Shown here in pieces: positions 24,101 through 32,275 of a stretch of DNA of 64,000 nt (positions are counted from its first letter, which is position 1; each line of letters starts with the position of its first letter). Below the pieces are notes generated by a model that did no database searches, had not been told where the DNA came from, and was given only the letters and a program-made list of their open reading frames with translations. A program made the translations under genes and the position numbers. The stretch is taken from positions 124,001-188,000 of the forward strand of contig CAKTYT010000001.1 of NCBI GenBank assembly GCA_934633695.1, read 5' to 3'. This stretch comes from an uncultured Clostridia bacterium. Its GTDB lineage: Bacteria > Bacillota > Clostridia > Christensenellales > CAG-138.

Positions 24101-25510
24101 ATGCTTACACCAAAACAAATTGTTGATTCTTTAGATAAATACATTGTAGGACAGGGCGATGCAAAGCGTACCGTTGCGATTGCCTTGCGTAATCGCTATA
24201 GACGCAGCAGACTTCCTGAAGAAATGCGTGAGGAGATTATACCTAAAAACATAATTATGGTTGGTCCTACCGGCGTCGGAAAGACAGAAATTGCGAGGCG
24301 GCTTGCAAAGCTCGTGGATGCACCGTTCGTAAAGGTTGAAGCAACCAAGTTTACGGAAGTAGGTTATGTCGGCAGGGACGTTGATTCAATGGTTCGTGAC
24401 CTCGTGGAAGTATCAATTCGTCTTGTAAAGCAACGTTGGCAGGATAAGGTTCGCGTTGCGGCAGATGCAGCGGCAGAGAAGAAGATAATCGACATTCTGT
24501 GCGGAGAAAAAACGCAAACGAAGAATGATAACAATCCGTTTGCCGATTGGGGCGAAGGACTTAAAAAGCTTTTTGGTTCTGCAAATGGTGCGGAGGAAAC
24601 AAAGGAAGTTGCCGTTGCCGATGCAGAGCAGGCAAAGACTTACAGCGACAAGCGTGCAAGGATTGCCGAGGAATTGAGAGCGGGTCAGCATGAGAATGAT
24701 ATTATTGAAATCAATGTGACAGAGTCAGGTCAGGGTAGCGATTCTCTCATTGCAATGGGTATTGACGTCAATCTCAACGAGGTTTTCGGCGGTGCTTTGC
24801 CAAAAAAGACCAAGTGCCGCAAAGTCACCGTTGCCGAAGCGAGAAGGATCCTATCTTCTGAGGAAGCGGAGAAGCTTATCGATATGGATGAGGTTACCCG
24901 TGAGGCAATTGATAAAGCTGAGCAGGATGGCATTATCTTTATCGATGAAATTGACAAAATTGCTGCGGGCAACGGCGGAAATGGTCCCGACGTTTCACGG
25001 GAAGGAGTTCAGAGAGATATTCTTCCAATTGTCGAAGGCAGCACAGTGAGTACGAAATATGGACCCGTCCGCACAAATTATATGCTATTTATTGCGGCAG
25101 GAGCTTTCCATGTTTCAAGGGTGAGCGACCTTATCCCTGAGCTTCAGGGTCGTTTCCCCGTTCGGGTGGACCTGGATGCACTCACGATGGAGGATTACGA
25201 GCGTATTTTGATGAAACCGCAGAATGCAATTACTAAACAGTATGCGGCTTTGCTTGAGACGGATAATATCAGAATCCATTTTGAGCCGGAAGCAATTAAG
25301 GCTATTGCCGCGGCGGCCTACGCTGCCAATGAAAACAGTGAAAACATCGGTGCAAGACGATTGCATACGATTGTTGAAAACCTGCTGGAAGACATTTCTT
25401 TCAATGCGACGGGTGAACATCCAATGATTGATGTTGCCATAGACGAAAAGTATGTACGAGAACATATTTCGCATTGCGGTGAGGATGATCTGGGGAGGTA
25501 TATCATCTAA
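24101..25510 (+). CDS. hslU: ATP-dependent protease ATPase subunit HslU (ClpY)
   Basis: This 469-residue AAA+ unfoldase partners HslV. Walker A is GPTGVGKTEIARRLA (about 52-66) and Walker B FIDEIDKIA (about 280-288). The I-domain between them is variable and acidic. The pore GYVGRD and the C-terminal GARRLHTIVE sensor 2 are present, as is the family ending RYII. AAGGAATGGAATAATA precedes the ATG. The codY gene that follows hslU in Bacilli is not present; a wall hydrolase gene follows instead. Confidence 0.97.
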   Translation: MLTPKQIVDSLDKYIVGQGDAKRTVAIALRNRYRRSRLPEEMREEIIPKNIIMVGPTGVGKTEIARRLAKLVDAPFVKVEATKFTEVGYVGRDVDSMVRDLVEVSIRLVKQRWQDKVRVAADAAAEKKIIDILCGEKTQTKNDNNPFADWGEGLKKLFGSANGAEETKEVAVADAEQAKTYSDKRARIAEELRAGQHENDIIEINVTESGQGSDSLIAMGIDVNLNEVFGGALPKKTKCRKVTVAEARRILSSEEAEKLIDMDEVTREAIDKAEQDGIIFIDEIDKIAAGNGGNGPDVSREGVQRDILPIVEGSTVSTKYGPVRTNYMLFIAAGAFHVSRVSDLIPELQGRFPVRVDLDALTMEDYERILMKPQNAITKQYAALLETDNIRIHFEPEAIKAIAAAAYAANENSENIGARRLHTIVENLLEDISFNATGEHPMIDVAIDEKYVREHISHCGEDDLGRYII

Positions 25511-25561
25511 CACCATGAAATTTCTCTGGAGGTAATATAACCAAAAGGAGGAAGCAAGCTG

Positions 25562-26584
25562 ATGCGTACTGAAAAAAAACACCACCTGCTTGTAATCACA
25601 ATTGTGTTTACACTCGTTGTGTGCATTGCAATGCAATGTTTCACTATGGGCTGTTCAAGCACACAGACTGGAAGGAAGGACGGAAACGTTACACCGGATA
25701 CCACGAGCGAATTAAATTCTGCCGGGGTAGAAGTGCATAATTCCCAAACCGTTGAAACGCAAATGACCATAACAATGGAGCCGACACCCGCTCCGACAGC
25801 AACCTCGGAGATTAAGTTAAGCCCCATGCCAACAGAGACGGTTCCCGTTGACACACCGATACCAATACCGGTGAGTTCGATGCCGTATGCCCCTGCAACG
25901 TATCCGCCGATGACGGAAATGGATTATGTTCCAGGTTATACGACGGAACAGTATGTTAATGTTCGTGCAGAGCCATCAACTGACGCAGATATTTTGCGTA
26001 TTGTTAAGCTTGGCACAGCCGTTTACATCACAGGAAGGAACGATGATTGGTTCAAGGTTGAAATTGATGGAGTTGAAGGGTATATCGCAAGACCCTATGT
26101 TATGTCAGGGCAGTATGAAACTCCGACTCCGACCCCTGCACCTACACCGAGGCCCACACCGAAGCCTACACCTTCTTCAATGTACACCGTTCAACCGGGG
26201 CAGTTCAGTGAATACGATATTAAACTTGTTGCCGCTCTGATCCATGCAGAGGGTCCGGGCAGTACGAAGGTCGGCTATCGTGCAATTGCAAGCATAATCT
26301 TAAATAGAGTTATGAATGGTTCAGGGTGGTTTCCGAACGATGTTTCGGGTGTGCTTTTTCAAAAAGGTCAATTTGGCTACAGCCGAGCATACCTCGAGTC
26401 TTTAAATCCAAACAGTGTTGCCCTTGCCGCTGCAAGATATGTTTTTCAGACGCACGGATCGACTTTGCCTAAAAAAGTGTTGTTTTACAGAGCCTCTTAT
26501 CTTGGCAGGAACTGGACGGATTACACGAAATACTACGCAACAATTGAGGGCAACTGTTACTTCTATGGAATAAAATACTATTGA
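25562..26584 (+). CDS. SH3-domain and SleB-type cell wall hydrolase, probably exported
   Basis: This 340-residue protein begins with a basic stretch and a hydrophobic signal (about 8-29) ending in TMGC31, a weak lipobox, so it may be a lipoprotein. A Thr/Pro-rich segment follows, then an SH3-like domain (about 128-180; YVNVRAEPSTDADILR...WFKVEIDGVEGYIA). A PTPTPAP-type linker comes next, then a SleB/CwlJ-type domain (about 215-340) with AALIHAEGPGS and AIASIILNRV. SleB enzymes cleave cortex or vegetative peptidoglycan as lytic transglycosylases or amidases. AGGAGG precedes the start. Confidence 0.85.
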   Translation: MRTEKKHHLLVITIVFTLVVCIAMQCFTMGCSSTQTGRKDGNVTPDTTSELNSAGVEVHNSQTVETQMTITMEPTPAPTATSEIKLSPMPTETVPVDTPIPIPVSSMPYAPATYPPMTEMDYVPGYTTEQYVNVRAEPSTDADILRIVKLGTAVYITGRNDDWFKVEIDGVEGYIARPYVMSGQYETPTPTPAPTPRPTPKPTPSSMYTVQPGQFSEYDIKLVAALIHAEGPGSTKVGYRAIASIILNRVMNGSGWFPNDVSGVLFQKGQFGYSRAYLESLNPNSVALAAARYVFQTHGSTLPKKVLFYRASYLGRNWTDYTKYYATIEGNCYFYGIKYY

Positions 26585-26607
26585 TATAAACCTTAAGGCT
26601 AAGAAAC

Positions 26608-26648
26608 AATAATACCACAGTTCAATTTGAAAGGTGGTATTATTTTTT
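26608..26648 (+). promoter_or_regulatory. Terminator-like hairpin overlapping the ribosome binding site of the next gene
   Basis: AATAATACCAC (26608-26618) pairs perfectly over 11 bp with GTGGTATTATT (26634-26644). An inner TTCA/TGAA stem is stacked on it, and the T run 26643-26648 ends directly before ATG 26649. The ribosome binding site (AAAGGTGG) lies in the 3' arm. The element can act as terminator of the wall hydrolase gene and could block translation of the next gene when folded. Confidence 0.7.
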
Positions 26649-29030
26649 ATGAAGGCAATTATAATGGCAGGCGGAGAGGGAAAGCGACTCCGTCCGATTA
26701 CCTGTACCATGCCGAAGCCCATGGTACCCGTTTTAAATCGTCCGATTTTAGAATACACGATGGAGCTTTTGAAAAAACATGGCATAACCGATGCCGTTTA
26801 CACCCTTCACTATATGGGAGAAACAATACGGAATTACGTTGGCGATGGCAGCAGATGGGGACTTAAATGCAGCTTTGCTGAATCTGACAAACCACTTGGT
26901 ACCGCAGGCAGTGTAAGGCAGGCTGTTGAAGATGCACCTGAACGTATTATCGTTCTCAGTGGCGATGGAATAACCGATATTGACCTCACCGAGCTTATTG
27001 ACGAGCATGAAAAAAGCGGTGCACCCGTTACAATTGCACTAAAAATGGTCAAGAATCCGGGTGAATATGGAATTGCGGTACTCGATAAGAAGAGTGACAT
27101 AGAACGCTTTATAGAAAAACCCGATAAGAGCGAAGTTTTCAGCGACCTTGCAAACACAGGCATATACATCATCGAACCGGAAGTTGTTGAAATGATCCCA
27201 AAGGATAAGGAATTCGATTTTTCCAAAGATCTATTTCCAATGGTGATGGAGAAAAAAATGCGGATTCACGGCTGTCGTGTGAATGGCTACTGGTGTGATG
27301 TTGGAGACATTGCAGAGCTGCGTCGGGCACAGGCAGATATGCTCAACGGAAAATGCAAGTTTTATACTTCCGCAATGAATTATGCAGGTATCTTTGTTGA
27401 AGCAAATGCTCAAATTTCGAATTCAGCAACGCTCATTCCGCCGTGCTATATAGGCAGTGGCGTTCAAATAGCAGACAAAGTAATAATTGAGCCTTACTCA
27501 GTTATTGGCAGTAATGCTATCATTGAATCGGGTACAACCGTAAAACGCTCAATTATTTTTGAAAATGCAGTAATAAGGAGCAATGCAGAGCTCCGCGGAA
27601 CGGTTGTGTGTGAAAACGCTCATGTTGACAGTCGGGCATCGCTTTATGAGGGCAGCACTATCGGTGCCGGCACACATATCGGTACGGGTGTGACCGTTCG
27701 GCCCGGAGTCGGGATCTGGCCCGACAAGGAGATTGAAGGCGGCTTTAATTGCGAAGATAATTTTGTATGGGGAAACAGCGTGAGGAGAGTCGAATTTGAA
27801 GACAGCAGCATACGCGGGTATGCAGATATACAGCTGACCCCTGAGGCGGCACTGAGGCTGGGTGCAGCATTTGCGAGCAGATTAACTTTGCCTGCGAGAG
27901 CGGCAGTTTGCTGCGATGGGAGTCAGGTTTCGGTTGTTCTAAAGCATTCGGTTATTTCCGGTATCGCCTCTCAGGGTGTTGATGTAGTTGCGGTAAATAC
28001 GATGAGCCGCTCGGCGTTTGGTTTTACAATTGACCAGTCAGGATGTGAAGGCGGAATTTATGTTGAAGGCGGTTCGGGCAGAGAAACAGCTTTGATCGTC
28101 TTTGATAAAACTGGAATTGAAGCTCCGAAAGAACTAATGAGGTCGATAAAAGCAAGCTTCATTTTCGGAGAACAAAAGCCCTCTACTGCGGCGGAGCTCG
28201 GAGTTATCAGTCAGTCAAACGGTATGGAGGACGTCTACGAGACCCATCTGACTCAGCAGGTAGATGCGGAGCTGCTGCGAAATGCGAGGAAAATCCTAAG
28301 ACTCGATACGGATGAGCAGACCTTTCGAATTGTTTCACGAGTTGTTTTAAGACTCGGGTGGAAGGTGGAACGTGCCTATGGTCAAAGAATTGCCCCCGTA
28401 CTTTACGAAGATGAGATTGCGATAACAAAATTCAAAAACGGTATGCTTGCTGCCAGTGTTGACGGCATGGTGGCTGATGAAAGGAAAATCATGGCTGTTA
28501 TTGCTGCAAATGCAATTGATAATGGCGAAATGAGCAAGTTTGCTCTGCCGGTATCGTTTGCCGAAGAATACAGGGAAGAACTCAAACGACGTGGTGCAGA
28601 ACTTATTTTTTCGGCTGAACAGGAAGGAAAAATCAAACGTGCCGCAATGGATAACAATGCGTATTATCCTCCGCTATACGAGGAAGAGGCAATGATACTG
28701 AAGCTGTGTGAACTCTTTGCCAAAGGCAAGCTCGCCGGGTATATTGAGCAAATGCCGGTTCTTTATAGCGTCGAAAGAAGTATTCAAGCCGGAGGAAGAG
28801 ACGTCGGCAGGATATTGAGACGGTTTGTAGATGGTGAGAATCAAGCAGATAAGGAACTTATTGATGGTGTAAAGTTGAAATTTGACACCGGATGGGTTAT
28901 CGTAAAGCCGGGAAGGGGAAAGACTTCATCTTTCAGGATCGTTGCAGGAAGCAGCAGTGAAGAGTATGCTCGCGAACTTTGTGATATTTATACCGAAAAG
29001 CTCAAAAACATAAATGACAGCAATGAGTGA
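26649..29030 (+). CDS. Sugar-nucleotidyltransferase fused to a degenerate phosphomannomutase-like domain
   Basis: This 793-residue protein has an N-terminal nucleotidyltransferase (MKAIIMAGGEGKRLRPIT; SGDGITDIDL) to about residue 230. A left-handed beta-helix of hexapeptide repeats (about 245-370) follows, then a phosphohexomutase-like region to the end. The first domain should make an NDP-sugar, probably GDP-mannose. In the mutase part I cannot find the phosphoserine loop (TASHNP-type) nor the DxDxD(R) metal loop, so that half is probably regulatory. Such fusions are known in Clostridia and Actinobacteria. A mannose link to the PMT/GT-C cassette upstream is plausible. Confidence 0.8.
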   Translation: MKAIIMAGGEGKRLRPITCTMPKPMVPVLNRPILEYTMELLKKHGITDAVYTLHYMGETIRNYVGDGSRWGLKCSFAESDKPLGTAGSVRQAVEDAPERIIVLSGDGITDIDLTELIDEHEKSGAPVTIALKMVKNPGEYGIAVLDKKSDIERFIEKPDKSEVFSDLANTGIYIIEPEVVEMIPKDKEFDFSKDLFPMVMEKKMRIHGCRVNGYWCDVGDIAELRRAQADMLNGKCKFYTSAMNYAGIFVEANAQISNSATLIPPCYIGSGVQIADKVIIEPYSVIGSNAIIESGTTVKRSIIFENAVIRSNAELRGTVVCENAHVDSRASLYEGSTIGAGTHIGTGVTVRPGVGIWPDKEIEGGFNCEDNFVWGNSVRRVEFEDSSIRGYADIQLTPEAALRLGAAFASRLTLPARAAVCCDGSQVSVVLKHSVISGIASQGVDVVAVNTMSRSAFGFTIDQSGCEGGIYVEGGSGRETALIVFDKTGIEAPKELMRSIKASFIFGEQKPSTAAELGVISQSNGMEDVYETHLTQQVDAELLRNARKILRLDTDEQTFRIVSRVVLRLGWKVERAYGQRIAPVLYEDEIAITKFKNGMLAASVDGMVADERKIMAVIAANAIDNGEMSKFALPVSFAEEYREELKRRGAELIFSAEQEGKIKRAAMDNNAYYPPLYEEEAMILKLCELFAKGKLAGYIEQMPVLYSVERSIQAGGRDVGRILRRFVDGENQADKELIDGVKLKFDTGWVIVKPGRGKTSSFRIVAGSSSEEYARELCDIYTEKLKNINDSNE

Positions 29031-29075
29031 TTCGCTTACGCATTAGGTCTTTTTCAAGAAAGATGCATGGGGGAC

Positions 29076-29103
29076 TTGATTATTTTTCTGTACCTGATAT
29101 AAT
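29076..29103 (+). promoter_or_regulatory. Promoter for trmL, possibly giving a leaderless mRNA
   Basis: TTGATT (29076-29081) and TATAAT (29098-29103) are 16 bases apart. The ATG of trmL begins at 29110, where transcription should start, and no Shine-Dalgarno sequence lies between. Confidence 0.65.
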
Positions 29104-29109
29104 AGAACC

Positions 29110-29571
29110 ATGTTTAACATTGTTCTTGTACAACCCGAAATTCCACAGAACACGGGTAATATTTCGAGAACTTGTGCGGTGACGGGGTGTAGGCTTCACC
29201 TCGTTCATCCGCTCGGGTTTTCAATTGATGACCGGTATCTCAAGCGTGCAGGGCTTGATTACTGGAATGAACTTGAAATTTATCATTATGATAGCTTCGA
29301 AGAAGTGGAACAGAAAAATCCCGATGCAAAATTTTGGCTGCTTTCCACGCATGCGGAGGCGAGCTTTGCCGATGCAAAATTTTCGCCGGGTGATTTTCTT
29401 GTCTTCGGAAAAGAAACGGCAGGGCTTGGTCCTGAATTGCTCACAAGGAGAAAGCAGGACTGCATACGGATACCCATGCGTGAAAATCTCAGGTCACTCA
29501 ATCTTTCAAACTCTGTTGCAATAGTTGTTTATGAAGGATTGAGGCAGAACGGCTTTGCCGGGCTTGTGTGA
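29110..29571 (+). CDS. trmL: tRNA (cytidine/uridine(34)-2'-O)-methyltransferase TrmL-like
   Basis: This 153-residue SPOUT protein 2'-O-methylates the wobble base of some leucine tRNAs. The family motifs are all present: NIVLVQPEIPQNTGNISR at the N-terminus, LVFGKETAGLGPELL, and the knot IPMRENLRSLNLSNSVAI. The length is standard. The gene has its own promoter and no visible ribosome binding site (see the promoter entry). It is followed by the aldolase gene after 9 bases. Confidence 0.94.
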   Translation: MFNIVLVQPEIPQNTGNISRTCAVTGCRLHLVHPLGFSIDDRYLKRAGLDYWNELEIYHYDSFEEVEQKNPDAKFWLLSTHAEASFADAKFSPGDFLVFGKETAGLGPELLTRRKQDCIRIPMRENLRSLNLSNSVAIVVYEGLRQNGFAGLV

Positions 29572-29580
29572 GGAGGGAAA

Positions 29581-30228
29581 ATGAATACTTGTGAAAGAAT
29601 CCTTGAAAATGGTGTTATTGCAATTGCGAGGGGAATTTACGGAGAATCGCTTATAAAAAGCGTTGAAGCGATTAAACGGGCAGGTGTGCGTGCCGTTGAG
29701 GTGACTGTCGAACAGAATGCCGATGATGATCAAACATATGAAGCGATAAGACTGCTAAGTAAGTACTTTTCGGATGAAATGGCTATAGGCGTAGGCACGG
29801 TTTTGACGACTAAGCAGCTTCAAAATGCATTCGATGCGGGAGCAAGGTACGTTGTCTCTCCGAATACTGATGAAGACATAATAAAAAAGACGAAGAAACT
29901 CGGACTTATCTCAATCCCCGGTGCAATGACCCCGTCTGAGATTGTCAATGCCCACCGCTGCGGTGCTGATATTGTTAAAGTTTTTCCGGCGGGGATACTT
30001 GGAGCGGAATATTTTAAGGCCTTGACAGCCCCACTGACTCATATAAGGCTCGCAGCTGTTGCCGGAATAACGCCGGAAAACATAATCTCTTTTAAAAAGG
30101 CCGGTGCCGCTGCATTCGGAATAAGCTCCGCTATTTTCAATAAAAAACTGATAGCAAGCGGTGATTATGCCGAGATAGAACTGACAGCAAGGGTATTTGT
30201 ACAGTTGACAGGCGAAAATATATGCTGA
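29581..30228 (+). CDS. eda: KDPG/KHG aldolase-family protein
   Basis: This 215-residue (beta/alpha)8 aldolase splits 2-keto-3-deoxy-6-phosphogluconate or related 2-keto-4-hydroxy acids. The Schiff-base Lys lies in VKVFPAG, and VEVT supplies the catalytic Glu region. GVGTVLT and FGISSAIF fit the phosphate-binding end. The edd partner is not in the window, so it may serve uronate or galactonate degradation instead of the Entner-Doudoroff route. GAGGAGGGAAA precedes the ATG. The symbol is by family only. Confidence 0.85.
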   Translation: MNTCERILENGVIAIARGIYGESLIKSVEAIKRAGVRAVEVTVEQNADDDQTYEAIRLLSKYFSDEMAIGVGTVLTTKQLQNAFDAGARYVVSPNTDEDIIKKTKKLGLISIPGAMTPSEIVNAHRCGADIVKVFPAGILGAEYFKALTAPLTHIRLAAVAGITPENIISFKKAGAAAFGISSAIFNKKLIASGDYAEIELTARVFVQLTGENIC

Positions 30229-30244
30229 GTGCTGAAAAAAGTGC

Positions 30245-30273
30245 TTGACAATTTGAGAAAAGGGTGCTAGAAT
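30245..30273 (+). promoter_or_regulatory. Promoter for rplU-prp-rpmA
   Basis: TTGACA (30245-30250) and TAGAAT (30268-30273) are 17 bases apart. Confidence 0.8.
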
Positions 30274-30279
30274 AAGTAA

Positions 30280-30356
30280 TTGAGCCGCACCGAAACGGTT
30301 GAAGTTTGCGTTTAAGAATTTTACGCAGCACCGCAAGGGCGAGACTGGTCAGAGGA
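30280..30356 (+). promoter_or_regulatory. Probable L21 leader RNA
   Basis: Between the promoter and rplU lies a GC-rich structured leader (for example CCG-CACC-GAAA-CGG near 30283-30300 and GCGTTTAAG...TTACGC further on). Its position matches the L21 leader family of Bacillota, in which L21 represses its own mRNA. I judge this from position and pairing only. Confidence 0.45.
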
Positions 30357-30366
30357 GGAAACTTAG

Positions 30367-30672
30367 ATGTACGCAATTATCGTAACCGGTGGTAAGCAGT
30401 ATAAGGTTGAAGTTGGCAGCGAAATCATGGTCGAGAAGCTCGACGCAGAAGTCGGTGCAAACGTTAACTTTGATGTGCTTATGATGGCAGACGGCGAAAC
30501 CGTTAAGATCGGCACTCCCGTTGTCAAGGGCATTTGTGCAAACGCAGAGGTGCTTGAGCATGGCAAGGGCAAGAAGGTAATCGTTTTTAAGTATAAACCT
30601 AAAAAGGATTATCGCAAAAAGCAAGGCCATCGTCAGCCCTACACAAAGGTCAAGATCCTTTCAATCGGCTGA
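30367..30672 (+). CDS. rplU: 50S ribosomal protein L21
   Basis: This 101-residue L21 has the N-terminus MYAIIVTGGKQYKVEVG and the end KPKKDYRKKQGHRQPYTKVKI. It binds 23S rRNA domain I with L20. GAGGAGGAAACTTAG gives a strong ribosome binding site. It heads the conserved rplU-prp-rpmA operon. Confidence 0.98.
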   Translation: MYAIIVTGGKQYKVEVGSEIMVEKLDAEVGANVNFDVLMMADGETVKIGTPVVKGICANAEVLEHGKGKKVIVFKYKPKKDYRKKQGHRQPYTKVKILSIG

Positions 30673-30683
30673 GAGGTAATTAT

Positions 30684-31013
30684 ATGACCGTAATAACCGT
30701 CTTTTTCAAAAATAAAAAGCCTGTTGGCTTTGAGGCGGCAGGGCATATAGGCTATGCTGGAGCCGGTGAGGATATCGTTTGTGCGGCTGTTTCAGCCGTA
30801 ACGCAGACTGCTGTTCTCGGCATCACGGATCTTGTCGGTTGTTCCGCTGCATTTGAAGTCGAAGACGGTAGGCTCTTCTTTATGATTGAAAAGTCCGTTA
30901 AGGACAATATGCTTTCAAAGGCAGAGCTGATACTTGGAACGATGCTCTTGGGCTTGCGTTCCATTCAAGAAGAATATTGTGATTATCTCAAACTGATAGA
31001 GAGGGAGGTTTAA
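30684..31013 (+). CDS. prp: Ribosomal-processing cysteine protease Prp
   Basis: This 109-residue protease has the GHIGYAGAGEDIVCAAVSA motif, with catalytic His21 and Cys33. Prp removes the N-terminal extension of L27 before it enters the ribosome. The L27 gene next door carries the matching cleavage site (INLQLF-AHKK). This was formerly called YsxB. It is separated from rpmA by a single base. Confidence 0.95.
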   Translation: MTVITVFFKNKKPVGFEAAGHIGYAGAGEDIVCAAVSAVTQTAVLGITDLVGCSAAFEVEDGRLFFMIEKSVKDNMLSKAELILGTMLLGLRSIQEEYCDYLKLIEREV

Positions 31014-31014
31014 T

Positions 31015-31305
31015 ATGTTCAGGATTAATCTGCAGCTTTTTGCACATAAAAAGGGCGTTGGTAGCTCCCGTAACGGTCGTGAAAGCGAGTCAAAGAGGCT
31101 CGGACCGAAGCGTGCGGACGGTCAGTTCGTTCTTGCGGGCAACATCCTTGTCAGGCAGCGTGGCACCCATTTCCATCCCGGTAACAATGTTGGTATCGGT
31201 AAGGATGATACCCTGTTCGCAAAGGTTGACGGCATCCTTCGTTTTGAAACGAAGCATGGCGGCCGCAAGTGTGTAAGTGTTTATCCCGAGGAAATTGCCG
31301 GCTAA
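31015..31305 (+). CDS. rpmA: 50S ribosomal protein L27 with Prp-cleaved N-terminal extension
   Basis: This 96-residue L27 starts MFRINLQLFAHKKGVGSSRNG. The first nine residues are the extension cut by Prp, leaving the A-H-K-K end that reaches the peptidyl-transferase centre. RDGKGRESESKRLG-type and RQRGTHFHPGNNVGIGKDDTL regions are typical. GGGAGG precedes the start. A terminator follows. Confidence 0.98.
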   Translation: MFRINLQLFAHKKGVGSSRNGRESESKRLGPKRADGQFVLAGNILVRQRGTHFHPGNNVGIGKDDTLFAKVDGILRFETKHGGRKCVSVYPEEIAG

Positions 31306-31359
31306 GCAATCTTGAATGGTGTGGACTTTTGATTCATGCCGAATGACTACTAAGTGTGG

Positions 31360-31390
31360 ACCGCAGTCTTTTGGCTGCGGTTTTCTTTTG
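31360..31390 (+). terminator. Intrinsic terminator after rpmA
   Basis: ACCGCAG (31360-31366) pairs with CTGCGGT (31375-31381), followed by TTTCTTTTG. The tail runs up to a few bases before the next start codon. Confidence 0.8.
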
Positions 31391-31395
31391 TTGAT

Positions 31396-32271
31396 ATGCA
31401 ATACAAAATTATTGATGAAACCCTAATCGTCGAAAACTTCGGTGGATTTGACCTTGAAAAGAGCTGCAACTGCGGACAGGCATTCAGATGGACGGGCGGT
31501 GTTCGTGATGAAAGAGTTGTTTTTACGGGTGTTTTAAGGTCGCACGCTGTTAAAGTGACACAGGACAGAAATACACTGTCAGTTTTTCCATGCAGATCCG
31601 GTGAAGAAAATATGTTCATTGATTATTTTGATCTGAACAGGGATTATTCGGTTATTGAACAGCTTATACTGAATGATGAAAAGCTTCGCGTATGCCTTCC
31701 CGATGCATCGGGGATAAGAGTGTTTAATCAGGAACCGTTTGAGGCACTGATTTCATTCATCATTTCTGCGAACAATAACATCAAACGCATATCAGGTATT
31801 GTGGAGAGGCTGTGCAGTCTTTGCGGCGAACCGCTGGAGCTTGACGGGACGGTGCTTTTTTCATTTCCGACGGCAGAAAGGCTCAGCAGCGTCAGCGAAG
31901 ATGAGCTTAAGGCCATAGGTACGGGATATAGAGCACCGTACATTCTCGATACAGCAAGGCGTATTGCAGACGGCTATGAGCTTGAGAAACTTCGAACGGT
32001 GGGGCTTGCGGAAGCAAGAAAACAAATGATGTCTTTTATGGGAGTTGGACCTAAGGTTGCAGACTGCGTGCTCCTGTTTTCATTGGGTCATACCGATGCA
32101 TTCCCGATTGATGTCTGGATTGGAAGAGCAATGAAGGAACTGTATTTTGAGAGTGAGCAACCCTCAAAAAAGGAGCTTGAGTCTGTCGTTTCATCTATGG
32201 GAAGGTATTCGGGGATCATCCAGCAATACATATTTTATCATGCACGAAAGATTAAGCTCGGAAAGCAGTGA
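31396..32271 (+). CDS. OGG1-type 8-oxoguanine DNA glycosylase
   Basis: This 291-residue glycosylase/AP lyase has an OGG N-terminal domain (SCNCGQAFRW) and a helix-hairpin-helix with GVGPKVADCVLLFSLG and the acidic PIDVWIGR. These give the catalytic Lys (~221) and Asp (~239). It excises 8-oxoguanine from DNA. ATG 31396 fits the family N-terminus but has no ribosome binding site and lies just after the rpmA terminator tail. Expression may thus depend on read-through or an internal start. It converges on the ytxC-like gene with a 4-base gap. Confidence 0.9.
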   Translation: MQYKIIDETLIVENFGGFDLEKSCNCGQAFRWTGGVRDERVVFTGVLRSHAVKVTQDRNTLSVFPCRSGEENMFIDYFDLNRDYSVIEQLILNDEKLRVCLPDASGIRVFNQEPFEALISFIISANNNIKRISGIVERLCSLCGEPLELDGTVLFSFPTAERLSSVSEDELKAIGTGYRAPYILDTARRIADGYELEKLRTVGLAEARKQMMSFMGVGPKVADCVLLFSLGHTDAFPIDVWIGRAMKELYFESEQPSKKELESVVSSMGRYSGIIQQYIFYHARKIKLGKQ

Positions 32272-32275
32272 GCTT

